A stretch of DNA of 48,722 nt from Verrucomicrobiales bacterium (GCA_030730365.1 JANQVJ010000039.1:35396-84117), one strand, 5' to 3'. Numbered from the stretch's first letter, positions 7,930-17,629 are shown. Program-made: numbers and translations. The notes: generated by a model not told the origin, from the letters alone.

Positions 7930-9477
7930 ATGCTCCGCAACATGTTCACGGTGGGCGGACTCACCTTGGTGAGTCGGGTCCTCGGATTTGCCCGTGACAA
8001 GCTCATCGCGACCCATCTCGGGAGCGGCGCGATGTCCGATGTCTGGGTGGCGGCCTTTCAGCTGCCGAATCTCTTTCGCAGGGTCTTTGGTGAAGGTGCC
8101 TTCAATGCCGCCTTCGTTCCGATGTACAGCCGCCGTCTCGAGGAGGGAGGGGATAAGGCGGCCGATTCCTTTGCGCGGCGCACTCTCTCGCTCATGTTCA
8201 TGATTTTGATGGGCTGTTTTGTCCTCTCCTTCATTTTTATGGAGCCTATCGTCAAGCTGACGAACATCGGTTTTGCGAACGACGGGCGACTTGAGCCGGC
8301 CGTGGCTGCCTCGCGCATCACGATTGTCTATCTCGTCTTCATTTGCCTCGTCGCAGGGCTCAGCGGCATCCTCAACAGCCGCAAGGTTTTCGGCGCGCCG
8401 GCCTTTGCTTATGTCGTTCTCAATGCCGTCTTTCTCATTGGCCTCGTCGTCGTCGTGCCGCGCACCGGTGAGCCGCTCCTCGTCCTCTGCTGGTCCGTCG
8501 TCGTCGCGGGCGTGCTGCAGCTCGCTGTCGTGCTGATCTCGTGTCTGCGGCGCGGTGTTGACCTGCGTCCGCGCCTGCCCCGATTTGACGAGGATGCGAA
8601 AAGACTCTCACTCCTGATGGCCCCGGGGCTTATCAGCGCGAGCGTGCAGCAGCTCAATCTCATGGTCGGGCAGACGATCGCCTCGCTTCAGGTCGGGGGA
8701 AAGACGGCGATCTTTTACGCTGATCGCATCAATCAGCTCCCGCTCGGCCTTATCGGAATGGCGGCGGGCGTCGTGCTGCTGCCCGAGATCACCCGCAATC
8801 TTCGTGGGGGCGATGAGGCGGGGGCAAAACGAAGCCTTAGTCAGGGACTCGAGCTTTCCTTTTTTCTCTGTCTCCCCGCGACGATCGCGATGCTCGTGAT
8901 CCCGCGAGAGATTATGTATGCGATCTTTGAAGGGGGGAAATTCGAGGGCGAGTCCGCTCTTCTGGCCGGCTACGTCCTTGCCGCTTTCGCGATCGGGACG
9001 CCCGCCTACATTCTCGCCCGTGTTCTCCAGCCCGGCTATTTCGCGCGGGAGGACACAAAAACGCCGATGCGATTCACTATCATCACCGCGGTCACGAACA
9101 TGGTTCTCGTCTACCCGCTCTACCTCTGGCTTGGCCCGGTCGGGTGCGCTCTCGCGACCTCTGTCGCCGGATGGGTCAATGTGGGGCTGCTCTGGTTCGG
9201 CCTGCGCGGAGCCGGGTTTATGGGACTCACCGCGGGATTCTACAGTCGGGTGGGGCGGATGCTGCTCGCCTCCGTGATCATGGGGGGCGCGGTGTGGGGG
9301 ATGGCCGGGGCCGGGGAGTCGCTCCTCATGGCGGAGGGACGATTCTTTCAGCGTCTCGGCTCGATGGGGGTGGTCGTGGGTCTCGGGCTCGTGATCTATC
9401 TTGCCGCTGTCATCGGGATGCGGGTATACTCGATGGCGGATCTAAAAAGAAAGTTCCGCCGGGGCGGCCGGACGTAA
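7930..9477 (+). CDS. murJ: Lipid II flippase MurJ (MviN)
   Basis: The 515-residue polytopic membrane protein of the MOP/MVF superfamily moves lipid II across the cytoplasmic membrane for peptidoglycan synthesis. The N-terminus, GLTLVSRVLGFARDKLIATHLG, then SDVWVAAFQLPNLFRRVFGEGAFNAAFVP (positions about 36-65), is the MurJ signature with its conserved arginines. About 14 hydrophobic segments follow, and the length matches the family. Start ATG 7930 has a pyrimidine-rich leader without a Shine-Dalgarno. The 33-bp gap to the next gene suggests an operon. Confidence 0.93.
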   Translation: MLRNMFTVGGLTLVSRVLGFARDKLIATHLGSGAMSDVWVAAFQLPNLFRRVFGEGAFNAAFVPMYSRRLEEGGDKAADSFARRTLSLMFMILMGCFVLSFIFMEPIVKLTNIGFANDGRLEPAVAASRITIVYLVFICLVAGLSGILNSRKVFGAPAFAYVVLNAVFLIGLVVVVPRTGEPLLVLCWSVVVAGVLQLAVVLISCLRRGVDLRPRLPRFDEDAKRLSLLMAPGLISASVQQLNLMVGQTIASLQVGGKTAIFYADRINQLPLGLIGMAAGVVLLPEITRNLRGGDEAGAKRSLSQGLELSFFLCLPATIAMLVIPREIMYAIFEGGKFEGESALLAGYVLAAFAIGTPAYILARVLQPGYFAREDTKTPMRFTIITAVTNMVLVYPLYLWLGPVGCALATSVAGWVNVGLLWFGLRGAGFMGLTAGFYSRVGRMLLASVIMGGAVWGMAGAGESLLMAEGRFFQRLGSMGVVVGLGLVIYLAAVIGMRVYSMADLKRKFRRGGRT

Positions 9478-9510
9478 CCCGTCGCGGACCGGCTCCGTCT
9501 TCCCCATTGC

Positions 9511-10098
9511 ATGAATCACCGTAATCGACTTCTCCGCAAAGGAATCGTAGCCCTCTTCCTCCTTTGGGGGATCGCTTACGGGGTCGTTCGCTGGGCGGGC
9601 TCGGTTAGGGTGACGCCCGAGAAAGTGGCCGCTTTTGTTGAGGGGAATCCGCTTGCGGAAGTCGAGGATCCCGAAGAGCGGAAGAGGATCATCGGCACTC
9701 TCGCGACGATGCTGAACGAGCTTGAAGCCTCAGAGGTCAGGGTGTTCGAGCAATCGGCTGAGCGCGATCCGCGGCGCGATTTTTTTACGCAGCTCAGTCC
9801 TGACGAGCAGTTTTACTTTCTCGAAAAGCGGGTCGGGCGAGCCTTTCAGCAAATGATGCAGTCGTTCAACGAGATGGAACGCGAAGAGAGAAAAAAGATC
9901 GTCGAGCGCTCGCTCAAGCGCATGGAAGAGGAGCGTGGCGGTCCCGGGCGGCTCGAGGAGGCCGACCCCGGTGTCGCGGAAAAGATCACCGAAGCGGGGC
10001 TCAAAGCTTACTACGAAGACGCCAGCGCCGAAACGAAGATTGACCTGGCTCCGCTCCTCGAGGAGATGCAGCGATCCATGGCGGGGATGAGAAGGTGA
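9511..10098 (+). CDS. Hypothetical single-pass membrane protein
   Basis: I do not recognise this 195-residue protein. It has one N-terminal hydrophobic segment (about 11-29) preceded by basic residues, which fits a membrane anchor or uncleaved signal. The rest is highly charged and largely helical, with a Glu/Arg-rich stretch around residues 125-160 likely to form a coiled coil. It sits between murJ and a pseudopilin gene; its stop overlaps the next start (TGATG). A role in envelope biogenesis is suggested only by these neighbours. Confidence 0.75.
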   Translation: MNHRNRLLRKGIVALFLLWGIAYGVVRWAGSVRVTPEKVAAFVEGNPLAEVEDPEERKRIIGTLATMLNELEASEVRVFEQSAERDPRRDFFTQLSPDEQFYFLEKRVGRAFQQMMQSFNEMEREERKKIVERSLKRMEEERGGPGRLEEADPGVAEKITEAGLKAYYEDASAETKIDLAPLLEEMQRSMAGMRR

Positions 10099-10646
10099 TG
10101 AAACTATTCCCGCCTCCCCGCCGAATCCCGCTTGCTTTCACCATGGTGGAGATCCTCGTGACTGTCGCGATTCTGGGTATTCTCGTGGGCGTCAGTGTGC
10201 CGACTTTTCGCATGATGAAGGCGAATGCCAGATCAACTCTCTGCGCGGGCAAGCTGCGCGAGATCGGGATCGGGCTGAACAACTACTTTGTCGAGAAGGG
10301 AATGACCTTCCCGACCATGGTTGCGGCGCGCGAGAGCCGGGAGCAGGACGATCCCGCTCTCGACACTGTCCTGCTCGACTACGTCGGTGACGAGTTCACC
10401 TTTCAATGTCCCGCCGATCACGGCGAGTTTTTTGAAAAGACCGGCTCGAGTTACTTCTGGAACAGTCTCGTGAACGGTCAGAAAACCTCGAACCTGAAAT
10501 TGCTCGGCATGACCGGGCAGGCTTCGGGAATCCCCATTGTCTCGGATAAAGAGAACTTCCATGAAGACGTCGGTGACGGTGTCAACGTGCTCTACGCCGA
10601 CGGGCATGTCCTCAGGGAAGTGCAGTTCATCGTAGATAAGAAGTAG
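10098..10646 (+). CDS. Prepilin-like protein with C-terminal ADGH ending
   Basis: This 182-residue protein begins with a short basic leader and the class III signal AFTMVEILVTVAILGILVG, in which the Glu five residues after the cleavage site is present. The -1 position is Ala rather than the usual Gly. The C-terminal region ends with VNVLYADGHVL, resembling the H/N-x9-DGH ending of the prepilin-like proteins abundant in Planctomycetes and Verrucomicrobia. The function of this class is uncertain. Starts are GTG 10095 or ATG 10098; the ATG is preferred with AGAAGG just upstream. It overlaps the preceding stop and is followed 2 bp later by an ABC ATPase gene. Confidence 0.82.
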   Translation: MKLFPPPRRIPLAFTMVEILVTVAILGILVGVSVPTFRMMKANARSTLCAGKLREIGIGLNNYFVEKGMTFPTMVAARESREQDDPALDTVLLDYVGDEFTFQCPADHGEFFEKTGSSYFWNSLVNGQKTSNLKLLGMTGQASGIPIVSDKENFHEDVGDGVNVLYADGHVLREVQFIVDKK

Positions 10647-10648
10647 TG

Positions 10649-11569
10649 ATGCTGCAGTTCCTCAATGTCTCAAAACGCTTTCCCGGGGCCGCTGCGGCGG
10701 CCCTCGACGATGTTTCGTTCACTGTCGGGAAAGGTCGCATCTGCGGGCTCCTCGGTCATAACGGCGCGGGCAAGAGCACCTCGCTCGGTGTGCTCCTCGG
10801 CATGATTCATCCCGACCGTGGCGAGGCCGTCATTGGCGGTTGTTCGGTGCAGCAGAATCGCGAAGGAGCGATTCGCAAGGTCGGGGCGATCTTTGAGGCG
10901 CCGGCCTTTTATGAGTATCTGTCAGGATGGCGTAACCTGAAAGTTCTCACCGCCTACTCGGGCGGCGTGCCCGAGTCGGTGATGCGCGAGACGGTCGCAT
11001 GGGTGGGGCTCGAAAAGCGCATCCACGACCGTGTCTCAGCCTACAGTCACGGGATGCGGCAGCGACTCGCTCTCGCCCAGGCGCTGCTGCCGCAGCCCGA
11101 GCTGCTCATCCTCGATGAACCGACCGACGGGCTTGATCCCGAAGGCATCGTCGAATTCCGCCGGCAGATTCTCGAGCTTCGTGACCGCCGCGGTCTCACT
11201 GTGTTGCTAAGCTCGCATCTCCTCACCGAGGTGGAGCAGGTCTGCGACGAGGTCGTCATCCTCCAGGGCGGAAAGAAAGTCTACGAAGGCCGGGTCAACG
11301 GCTTCGGTGACGGCCGTGTCTTTTATCGTCTCGAGTCGGAAAATGAGAACATCACCCGACAGCTCTGCGTCGATCTCGGTGGCGAGATATTCGGGGAGAG
11401 GGTTGCCTTTCCCTCCGACCGGAAGGCCGCTGATCTCCTCGCTGCGCTCGTCGCGGGCGGGGCCCGTCTCACCTGTTTTGCTCCCGAGTCGGGATCGCTC
11501 GAGACGCTCTATCTCGAGATCAGCCGTGTCGCGAAAGAGCAGGGGAAAGAGAAGGGAGGCGAGGCATGA
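10649..11569 (+). CDS. ABC transporter ATP-binding protein
   Basis: The 306-residue ATPase has Walker A GHNGAGKS near residue 37, signature SHGMRQRL in the form typical of CcmA/NatA-type exporters, Walker B LLILDEP followed by TDGLDPEG, and the switch histidine in SSHLL. The C-terminal 80 or so residues are a regulatory extension as in DrrA-like exporters. It pairs with the membrane protein encoded by the next gene through a 4-base overlap. The start is ATG 10649 or the adjacent GTG 10646. The substrate is unknown. Confidence 0.9.
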   Translation: MLQFLNVSKRFPGAAAAALDDVSFTVGKGRICGLLGHNGAGKSTSLGVLLGMIHPDRGEAVIGGCSVQQNREGAIRKVGAIFEAPAFYEYLSGWRNLKVLTAYSGGVPESVMRETVAWVGLEKRIHDRVSAYSHGMRQRLALAQALLPQPELLILDEPTDGLDPEGIVEFRRQILELRDRRGLTVLLSSHLLTEVEQVCDEVVILQGGKKVYEGRVNGFGDGRVFYRLESENENITRQLCVDLGGEIFGERVAFPSDRKAADLLAALVAGGARLTCFAPESGSLETLYLEISRVAKEQGKEKGGEA

Positions 11570-12420
11570 GACTTTTCTTCCAGCAACTCTACTGGGAACT
11601 CTTCCGCCTCTTCGCACGGCGCCGCACTTACATTGGGTTCGGCGTTTTCCTCGCCGTCGAGATTCTCTTCTACTTCCTCTGGACCCGGGAGAAGTCCGAG
11701 GCCAATATGGCGACCTTCATCAGTCGCATCGCGGGCGGATTCGACGAATACTTTTCGGCGCTCACTCTCGCATTTCTCATTGTTGTCTTTACGATGCTAC
11801 TCCTCGGGACAGTCTTCGTTGCGCTGATTGCTGGGGACATCCTCGCCAAGGAAACGGAGGACGGAAACCTGCGGCTCATCCTCGCCCGGCCCGTCTCGCG
11901 CCTGCGCTTGCTGCTCATCAAGTTTCTTTCCTGTCAGATCTACACCAGTGTTCTTTTCCTTTTTGTGGGTGCCTCGGCCTTTGCGGTCGGGCTGCTGGAG
12001 AGGGGTTGGGGCGGAGGCATGCTCGTGTGGACGCCCGATCTGCCGAGGGTTAGTCTTTTTGAGTGGAACGAGGGGCTCATTCGCTATTTCATTGCCATCT
12101 TTGGATTTTCGCTCATCTACCTGCCGGTCACCGGAATGGCATTTATGTTGGGGTGTTTCAAGATCAAGCCGGCGGCGGCGACGATTCTCACGGTGGCGTT
12201 CTTTGTCGCGGACCGCGTCCTATCCTCGATACCTATCCCGGCCTTTGATCCGTATCGTGAATATTTCGTGACCTCGCGCATGGCGGCCTGGCTTTATCTG
12301 CTCTATCAGGACATCCCGTGGGCGAGATTTCTCGAGGCGGCGACCTGGCTCGGCGGGTTCGGCGCGACGGGATTCCTCATCGGCTGGATCGCTTTCGAAC
12401 GTCGTGACGTGAAGTCGTGA
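11566..12420 (+). CDS. ABC-2 type exporter permease
   Basis: A membrane protein of 284 residues with about six hydrophobic segments, starting with a helix near 25-40 after a basic N-terminus. The cytoplasmic stretch after the second segment, DILAKETEDGNLRLILARPVSR, is the conserved coupling region of ABC-2/NosY-like permeases. With the ATPase upstream (ATGA overlap) it forms a complete two-gene exporter. Operon partners upstream are a pseudopilin, a small membrane protein and murJ. The cargo cannot be deduced. The gene ends 18 bp from the convergent glgX. Confidence 0.87.
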   Translation: MRLFFQQLYWELFRLFARRRTYIGFGVFLAVEILFYFLWTREKSEANMATFISRIAGGFDEYFSALTLAFLIVVFTMLLLGTVFVALIAGDILAKETEDGNLRLILARPVSRLRLLLIKFLSCQIYTSVLFLFVGASAFAVGLLERGWGGGMLVWTPDLPRVSLFEWNEGLIRYFIAIFGFSLIYLPVTGMAFMLGCFKIKPAAATILTVAFFVADRVLSSIPIPAFDPYREYFVTSRMAAWLYLLYQDIPWARFLEAATWLGGFGATGFLIGWIAFERRDVKS

Positions 12421-12438
12421 TATTTTTCAACCGGTCTC

Positions 12439-14532
12439 TCAGGCGCGTTTCCAGATCTGCATTGAGCGCTGCGTCACGAGGACCGTGACGGGCGGTGCGG
12501 TGCGGTTACCTTTGAGAAGAGGGTCGCGCGTGTCGGCGACGAGTTCCCACGTAACTTTCGGGGCATGGGGGAATTTGAACTCCCTCGTCTCGTGCCGCGC
12601 GTTGAAGAAAAAGAGGAGCGATTCCTCCGGGCTCGCGCCGTGCACGAGGACGGAAAACGAGCCGGGCTTGTCGGCTTCCCAGTCGATCGATTCCTTTACT
12701 TTTCCATCAGGTCGCAGCCAGCAGATGTCAGGGAGTCCTCCTCCGTCGGGGACCTCGCCGTCGAAAAAGGTGTTACGTCGCAGGATGGGAAAATCCTGCC
12801 GCAGTTTCAGGAGTCGCTTCACAAACTGTCGCAGGGACTTTGCTTCAGCATTCGCACTCCACGAAATCCAGCTGATCGCGTTGTCCTGGCAATAGCCGTT
12901 GTTGTTGCCCCCCTGGGTGCGGAGCCGTTCATCCCCGGCGAGGATAAAGGGTACTCCCTGCGAGCAGATCAGCGTGGCGAGGAAGTTGCGGACTTGGCGG
13001 TGACGGAGCTCGAGGATTTTCTTGTCTGTCGTGAAACCCTCGTGTCCGTGATTGAATGAAATATTGTGCGAGTCTCCATCGGCATTTTTCTCCCCGTTGT
13101 CGAGGTTGTGCTTTTGATTGTAGCTGACGAGATCATGGAGAGTAAAACCATCGTGCGAGGTGATGAAGTTGACGCTGGCTCCCGGCGTGCGACGGTTGTG
13201 GGCGAAGAGATCTTCACTCCCGGTGATGCGGGCGGCGAATTCTCCCGAGACGCCCGGATCGCCCCGCCAGAATCGACGCACTCCGTCGCGGAATTTTCCA
13301 TTCAGCTCGGCCCAGTCGATCGGGAAATTGCCGATCTGGTAGCCGCCGTAACCGAGGTCCCACGGTTCCGCGATGAGCTTTGTCCGGGAGAGCACGGGAT
13401 CCTGATGGATCGCCTGAAAAAAGGCGGCGCGGCGGCTGTAGGACTCGATCGTGCGGCCCAGCTCGACGGCGAGGTCAAAACGGAAACCATCGACGTGCAT
13501 CTCCTCGACCCAGTAACGCAGACTGTCGAGGACGAGGCGGAGCACTTGCGGATGCGAGACATCGACCGAGTTGCCACAGCCGGTGAAGTCGACGTAGTTC
13601 CCGGGCCGGGCCGGGTCAGTGTGATAGTAGGAAATATTATCGAAACCGCGGAAGAAGCAGGTCGGCCCGTCGGTCCCCGCTTCGCAGGTGTGATTGTAAA
13701 CGACGTCGAGGATGACTTCGAGCCCGGCCTTGTGAAGGGCCTTGACCATGTCGCGGAATTCGGTCACGGGATCGTCACTTGCGGCGTAGCGGGCCTCGGG
13801 TGCAAAAAAGCCAATGGTGTTGTAGCCCCAATAGTTCGTCAGCCCTTTTTCGAGGAGAAAGCCGTCGTCCATGTGCTGATGCACCGGGAGTAACTGCACC
13901 GTGGTGATGCCGAGTTCGCGGAGATAGTCCGTCGAGGCGGAATGGGCGAGACCGGCATAGGTGCCGCGAATCGCTTCAGGCACATCGGGATTGAGTTTCG
14001 AGAATCCCTTCACGTGCAATTCAGTGATGACGGTGTCGGTCATCGGGATCCTCAGGGGTGTGTCTCCCTCCCAGTGATAGTGATTCCAATCAGGAACGAA
14101 GGCGCGGGGGGCGTGCGGGCTACTGTCGCCGGGATCCATCGCGCCCTCTTCCGTCTTCGAGTGCAGGGACGGGTGGTAATTCGTCGGTCCGTCGATGCGA
14201 CGGGCGTAGGGGTCCAGTAAGAGCTTGTTAGGATTGTAGTAAAGGCCCGCAAGCGGATCCCAGATCCCGTCCGCTCGATAGCCATAGGTGCTCCCGGGCG
14301 GGATTCCTGAGACCGCAGCATACCAGGTGTCACCGCGACGATTTGTCAGGGGGATCCGGTGGGTCTCCATCGCGGGATGTCGTCGGTCGGTGAAAAGGCA
14401 AAGTTCGATCGTGCTCGCCATTTGCGAGACGACGGCGAAATTCACCGATCCGTCGGTCATGGCGACAGCGCCGAGCAGGTCGGGGCTGCCGTCGGAGACG
14501 GAGAGAATGTGAGCGGTTCCAGAGATCGGCAT
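12439..14532 (-). CDS. glgX: Glycogen debranching enzyme / isoamylase-type glucohydrolase
   Basis: The 697-residue GH13 enzyme hydrolyses alpha-1,6 branches of glycogen. An N-terminal CBM48-like domain (about 25-120) precedes the barrel. Active-site regions are DVVYNH (276-281), GFRFDLAVELGR with nucleophile Asp353, AEPWDLG with acid/base Glu389, and TSHDGFTLHDLV with Asp461, all as in GlgX/isoamylase. Length fits the family. Starts with ATG at 14532. The product feeds maltodextrin and glucose metabolism; no other glycogen genes are nearby, and the upstream neighbour is ppc, 161 bp away. Confidence 0.92.
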   Translation of the reverse strand: MPISGTAHILSVSDGSPDLLGAVAMTDGSVNFAVVSQMASTIELCLFTDRRHPAMETHRIPLTNRRGDTWYAAVSGIPPGSTYGYRADGIWDPLAGLYYNPNKLLLDPYARRIDGPTNYHPSLHSKTEEGAMDPGDSSPHAPRAFVPDWNHYHWEGDTPLRIPMTDTVITELHVKGFSKLNPDVPEAIRGTYAGLAHSASTDYLRELGITTVQLLPVHQHMDDGFLLEKGLTNYWGYNTIGFFAPEARYAASDDPVTEFRDMVKALHKAGLEVILDVVYNHTCEAGTDGPTCFFRGFDNISYYHTDPARPGNYVDFTGCGNSVDVSHPQVLRLVLDSLRYWVEEMHVDGFRFDLAVELGRTIESYSRRAAFFQAIHQDPVLSRTKLIAEPWDLGYGGYQIGNFPIDWAELNGKFRDGVRRFWRGDPGVSGEFAARITGSEDLFAHNRRTPGASVNFITSHDGFTLHDLVSYNQKHNLDNGEKNADGDSHNISFNHGHEGFTTDKKILELRHRQVRNFLATLICSQGVPFILAGDERLRTQGGNNNGYCQDNAISWISWSANAEAKSLRQFVKRLLKLRQDFPILRRNTFFDGEVPDGGGLPDICWLRPDGKVKESIDWEADKPGSFSVLVHGASPEESLLFFFNARHETREFKFPHAPKVTWELVADTRDPLLKGNRTAPPVTVLVTQRSMQIWKRA

Positions 14533-14693
14533 GGTTCCTGGTCGGACGAATGAAAGGGGGTAGCAAGATAGCGGGAAAGACTGAGCTTTCCAGCGCTGGT
14601 TTGAAGGTAAGTGCCTGCCCTGCTATCCCCCCAAAAAATCTGCCGAAGGCAAGTGGGTGAATAGAACGCAGACTTCTCACGGAAAGTCATCGT

Positions 14694-17447
14694 TTAGCCG
14701 GTCGTGCGCAGTCCCGAGGCGATTGCGTTGATGGAAATGAGGAGATCAGGGACCATCATGTCAGCGGCGTCGGTCTTGTTCGAGCGCTGAAGCGAGCGCC
14801 ATTCACCGAGCAAAGCGACTTGCTGCCGGTGAAGGACTTCAAGTGGTTCTTCACGGATGTTGAGAGTGTAGGCGAGGCGTGGCCGACGCTCCTCGAAAGT
14901 GCCCCGGAAGAGTTCATCGATGTGGCTGCGGGTGGATTCGTATTCAGCGAGGATGGTCCCGAGAAAGCGATCGCGGATCGATTCGTCGCCGACCAGTCCG
15001 GCGTAAGCTTTCATCAATCCGGTATTGGCACTGACGAGTGAGCTTTCGATGTTTGTCAGGATGTAGCGGAGGAAGGCGGACTCGGGCAGTGCCTCAACCA
15101 GCGTGTTGTAGAGATCGGGTTTCTCGCGGCGCAGCGTTTTCAGAGCCGTGCCCGCCCCGAACCATCCGGGTAGGTAAAAGCGGGACTGGGTCCACGAGAA
15201 GACCCAGGGAATCGCCCGCAGGTCGTCGAGCGAGGCCTGTCCGGTGCGTCGCGCCGGGCGCGAACCGATCCGGGCGTTTTCGAGGGCGTCGATGGGAGTG
15301 GCCTCGCGGTAAAAGCGCATGAAGTCCGGCGCCCCGAGGAGAGCCCGGTAGGCGTCGCGACTGAGAGCGGCGAGTTCACCGAAGAGGGTGTCGAGTGAGG
15401 GCCGGTCCGGTGCGGGCGCACTGCGGTGGCGTGCCGTCGCGGCGGTGGCCGAGGCGATGAGAAGTTCGGCGTTGTAAACGGCCGATCCGATGTGCGCGTA
15501 TTTTTGCGCGATCGTCTCGCCCTGTTCGGTCATGCGCATTGCTCCGCTGAGGGATCCGTGCGGAAGAGCCTCCATGAACCAGTGGGTCGGCCCCGCGCCG
15601 CGTCCGACGGTGCCGCCGCGCCCGTGGAAAAAGAGGGGCTTCACCCCGTGTTTCAGAATCGTCGCGGCGAGTTCGGTCTGGGCGCGGTGGAGGGCGCACT
15701 GGCTCGCGACGATGCCGCAGTCTTTGTTGGAATCCGAGTAGCCCACCATGACCTGGAAAACCGGCTTCTCTCCCGCACTTTGCCTGTCGAGACTGCGCCG
15801 CGCGACAGGATGCGAGAGGAACGCCTCAACAATGCCGGGTCCGGCCTCGAGATCGCCCATCGTTTCGAAAAGCGGCACGACAGGGAGAGGGCAGACAAGT
15901 CCGCCGTCCGTCCACTCCATCAGGCCAGCTTCGCGGGCGAGAAGGAAGACAACGAGGAGATCCTCGACACATCGGGTCATTGAAACGATGAGGGCGCCGA
16001 GTCCCGCGTTGCCGAAAGCCTCCCGATGTCCCGCGAGGACGCGGTAGCTCGCGAGGACAGTGTCGGCCTCGGGACCTGCGGAAATCCCCGGGGCGAGGAA
16101 GGCCCGCGGAGAAGCGAGTTCCCGCTCGAGGAGCGCGCGCTTTTTCTCAATCGCCCAGTCAGAGAACGATTCGCCGTCGAGCAGGTTCGCCGCGGCGAGG
16201 AGTTGGTCGAGGGCCTTTTCGTGAAAGGCCGAGTTCTGCCGCACATCGAGAGCGGCGGAGTGGAATCCGAAGGCCGCGAGATTGCGGCGAAAGGGGACGA
16301 TCTGTTCCTCCACGACTGCGTCGGCGCCGATCTCGAGGAGGGTGTCGGCGAGGGCGTCGATGTCGTGGCGGAGTTCCGCGGGATGGACATAGGCGGCAGG
16401 TGAGTCGGGCTTTTCCAGGGCGAGGAGAACACGGGCGCGCATCAGATAGACGGCGAGGCGCCAGGGTTCCTCGCGATTGCGTTCGATCAGGTAATCGAGG
16501 TCGATGTGCGATTCACTGCGGAGTGGTCCCGCGAGCGACTCGATCAGCCCGGTCAGGGCCGGTGGGGTTACCTGGAAAAGGGAACTCAGCGGGAGCTGAA
16601 AGGCGAGGGCCTCGAGAGCACGACGCTGCACGCGGAGACCGTTCTTCCGCAGGGCGACGAGAGCGTGGGCGGTTACCTCGGCAGTGACAAAAGGATGCCC
16701 GTCGCGGTCGCCGCCTATCCACGAACCGAAGCGGAGCAGGGGAGGTAGTGAATCGATCGCGGCCGCGTCGTAGCCCGCCGCAGTCCAGGCCTCGCGCAGG
16801 TGGGTGTGAGCCCGGGCGAGGGCTTCGGGGAACACTTCGCGCAGGTAATAAAGCGCATTTTGCAGCTCGGCCTCGATGCTGGGCCGGGTCACGTGGATCT
16901 CCCCAGTGCGCCAGAGACTCTCGAGCCGGGTGCGGAGCTGGCCCTCGAGCCTGTCCTTTTCGCGCGGGGTGTAGGCGGGGTTCTCATGCCGATTCATGAG
17001 ACTGTATATTTCGCGGTGTAGATCCCGTACCGTTTCCCGTTTCGCCTCGGTCGGATGGGCGGTGAGGACAGGCTCAACACGGATGTCATGGAGGGCGGCG
17101 AGAATTTCCGCCTCGCCCAGCCCGAGCGAACGGAGCTGGTGCAGATTGTCGGCCCAGAGACCTTTTTCGGCCTCGGGGCCTTTTTCTTTCTCGCGGAGAC
17201 GACGGACCTGCGCGGCGGCGCGTTCTTCGACGATATTGAGTAATTGAAAAGCGATCGAGTAGGCTTGGCCCAGTGAGCGGGTCATGCGACCGGGCGCCTG
17301 AGACCCCACCCAGGGGAGGCTTGCGGCCAGTTCGGGTTCCCCGAGTTGTTTCAAGACAGTGGCAAAGGCTTCCATCGCAAAATGGAGTTCGGTCTCGAGG
17401 ATCTGGAATCCGTGGGAGCGGAGCGAGGGGGGCGGGGTATCCGGCAT
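14694..17447 (-). CDS. ppc: Phosphoenolpyruvate carboxylase
   Basis: This 917-residue cytoplasmic enzyme adds bicarbonate to PEP to make oxaloacetate, refilling the TCA cycle. The first active-site block VLTAHPTEAKR carries catalytic His131. Later blocks VMVGYSDSNKD and FHGRGGTVGRGAGP provide the conserved arginines and glycine loop. The protein ends with SGLRTTG, whereas the usual C-terminus is (R/Q)NTG: the conserved Asn is Thr here, a small oddity near the aspartate-binding region. Full length for the bacterial family. The promoter is probably in the 182-bp divergent region shared with lepA. Confidence 0.95.
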   Translation of the reverse strand: MPDTPPPSLRSHGFQILETELHFAMEAFATVLKQLGEPELAASLPWVGSQAPGRMTRSLGQAYSIAFQLLNIVEERAAAQVRRLREKEKGPEAEKGLWADNLHQLRSLGLGEAEILAALHDIRVEPVLTAHPTEAKRETVRDLHREIYSLMNRHENPAYTPREKDRLEGQLRTRLESLWRTGEIHVTRPSIEAELQNALYYLREVFPEALARAHTHLREAWTAAGYDAAAIDSLPPLLRFGSWIGGDRDGHPFVTAEVTAHALVALRKNGLRVQRRALEALAFQLPLSSLFQVTPPALTGLIESLAGPLRSESHIDLDYLIERNREEPWRLAVYLMRARVLLALEKPDSPAAYVHPAELRHDIDALADTLLEIGADAVVEEQIVPFRRNLAAFGFHSAALDVRQNSAFHEKALDQLLAAANLLDGESFSDWAIEKKRALLERELASPRAFLAPGISAGPEADTVLASYRVLAGHREAFGNAGLGALIVSMTRCVEDLLVVFLLAREAGLMEWTDGGLVCPLPVVPLFETMGDLEAGPGIVEAFLSHPVARRSLDRQSAGEKPVFQVMVGYSDSNKDCGIVASQCALHRAQTELAATILKHGVKPLFFHGRGGTVGRGAGPTHWFMEALPHGSLSGAMRMTEQGETIAQKYAHIGSAVYNAELLIASATAATARHRSAPAPDRPSLDTLFGELAALSRDAYRALLGAPDFMRFYREATPIDALENARIGSRPARRTGQASLDDLRAIPWVFSWTQSRFYLPGWFGAGTALKTLRREKPDLYNTLVEALPESAFLRYILTNIESSLVSANTGLMKAYAGLVGDESIRDRFLGTILAEYESTRSHIDELFRGTFEERRPRLAYTLNIREEPLEVLHRQQVALLGEWRSLQRSNKTDAADMMVPDLLISINAIASGLRTTG

Positions 17448-17629
17448 GGTGTGAGGTAGTGGGCCAAGATAGCAGGATCGATGCCGGAATCGACCCCCCT
17501 TTTTTGGCGGCGAAACCGGTTAACTTGAGCAAAATGAACCCGAAAAGTCGTCGTCTGCGGGGCGGAAAGGTGTTACGAGGGTCTCCTTTACTTTCAAAAA
17601 GATCACACTAGGTTTGCGCCTTTCTGACG

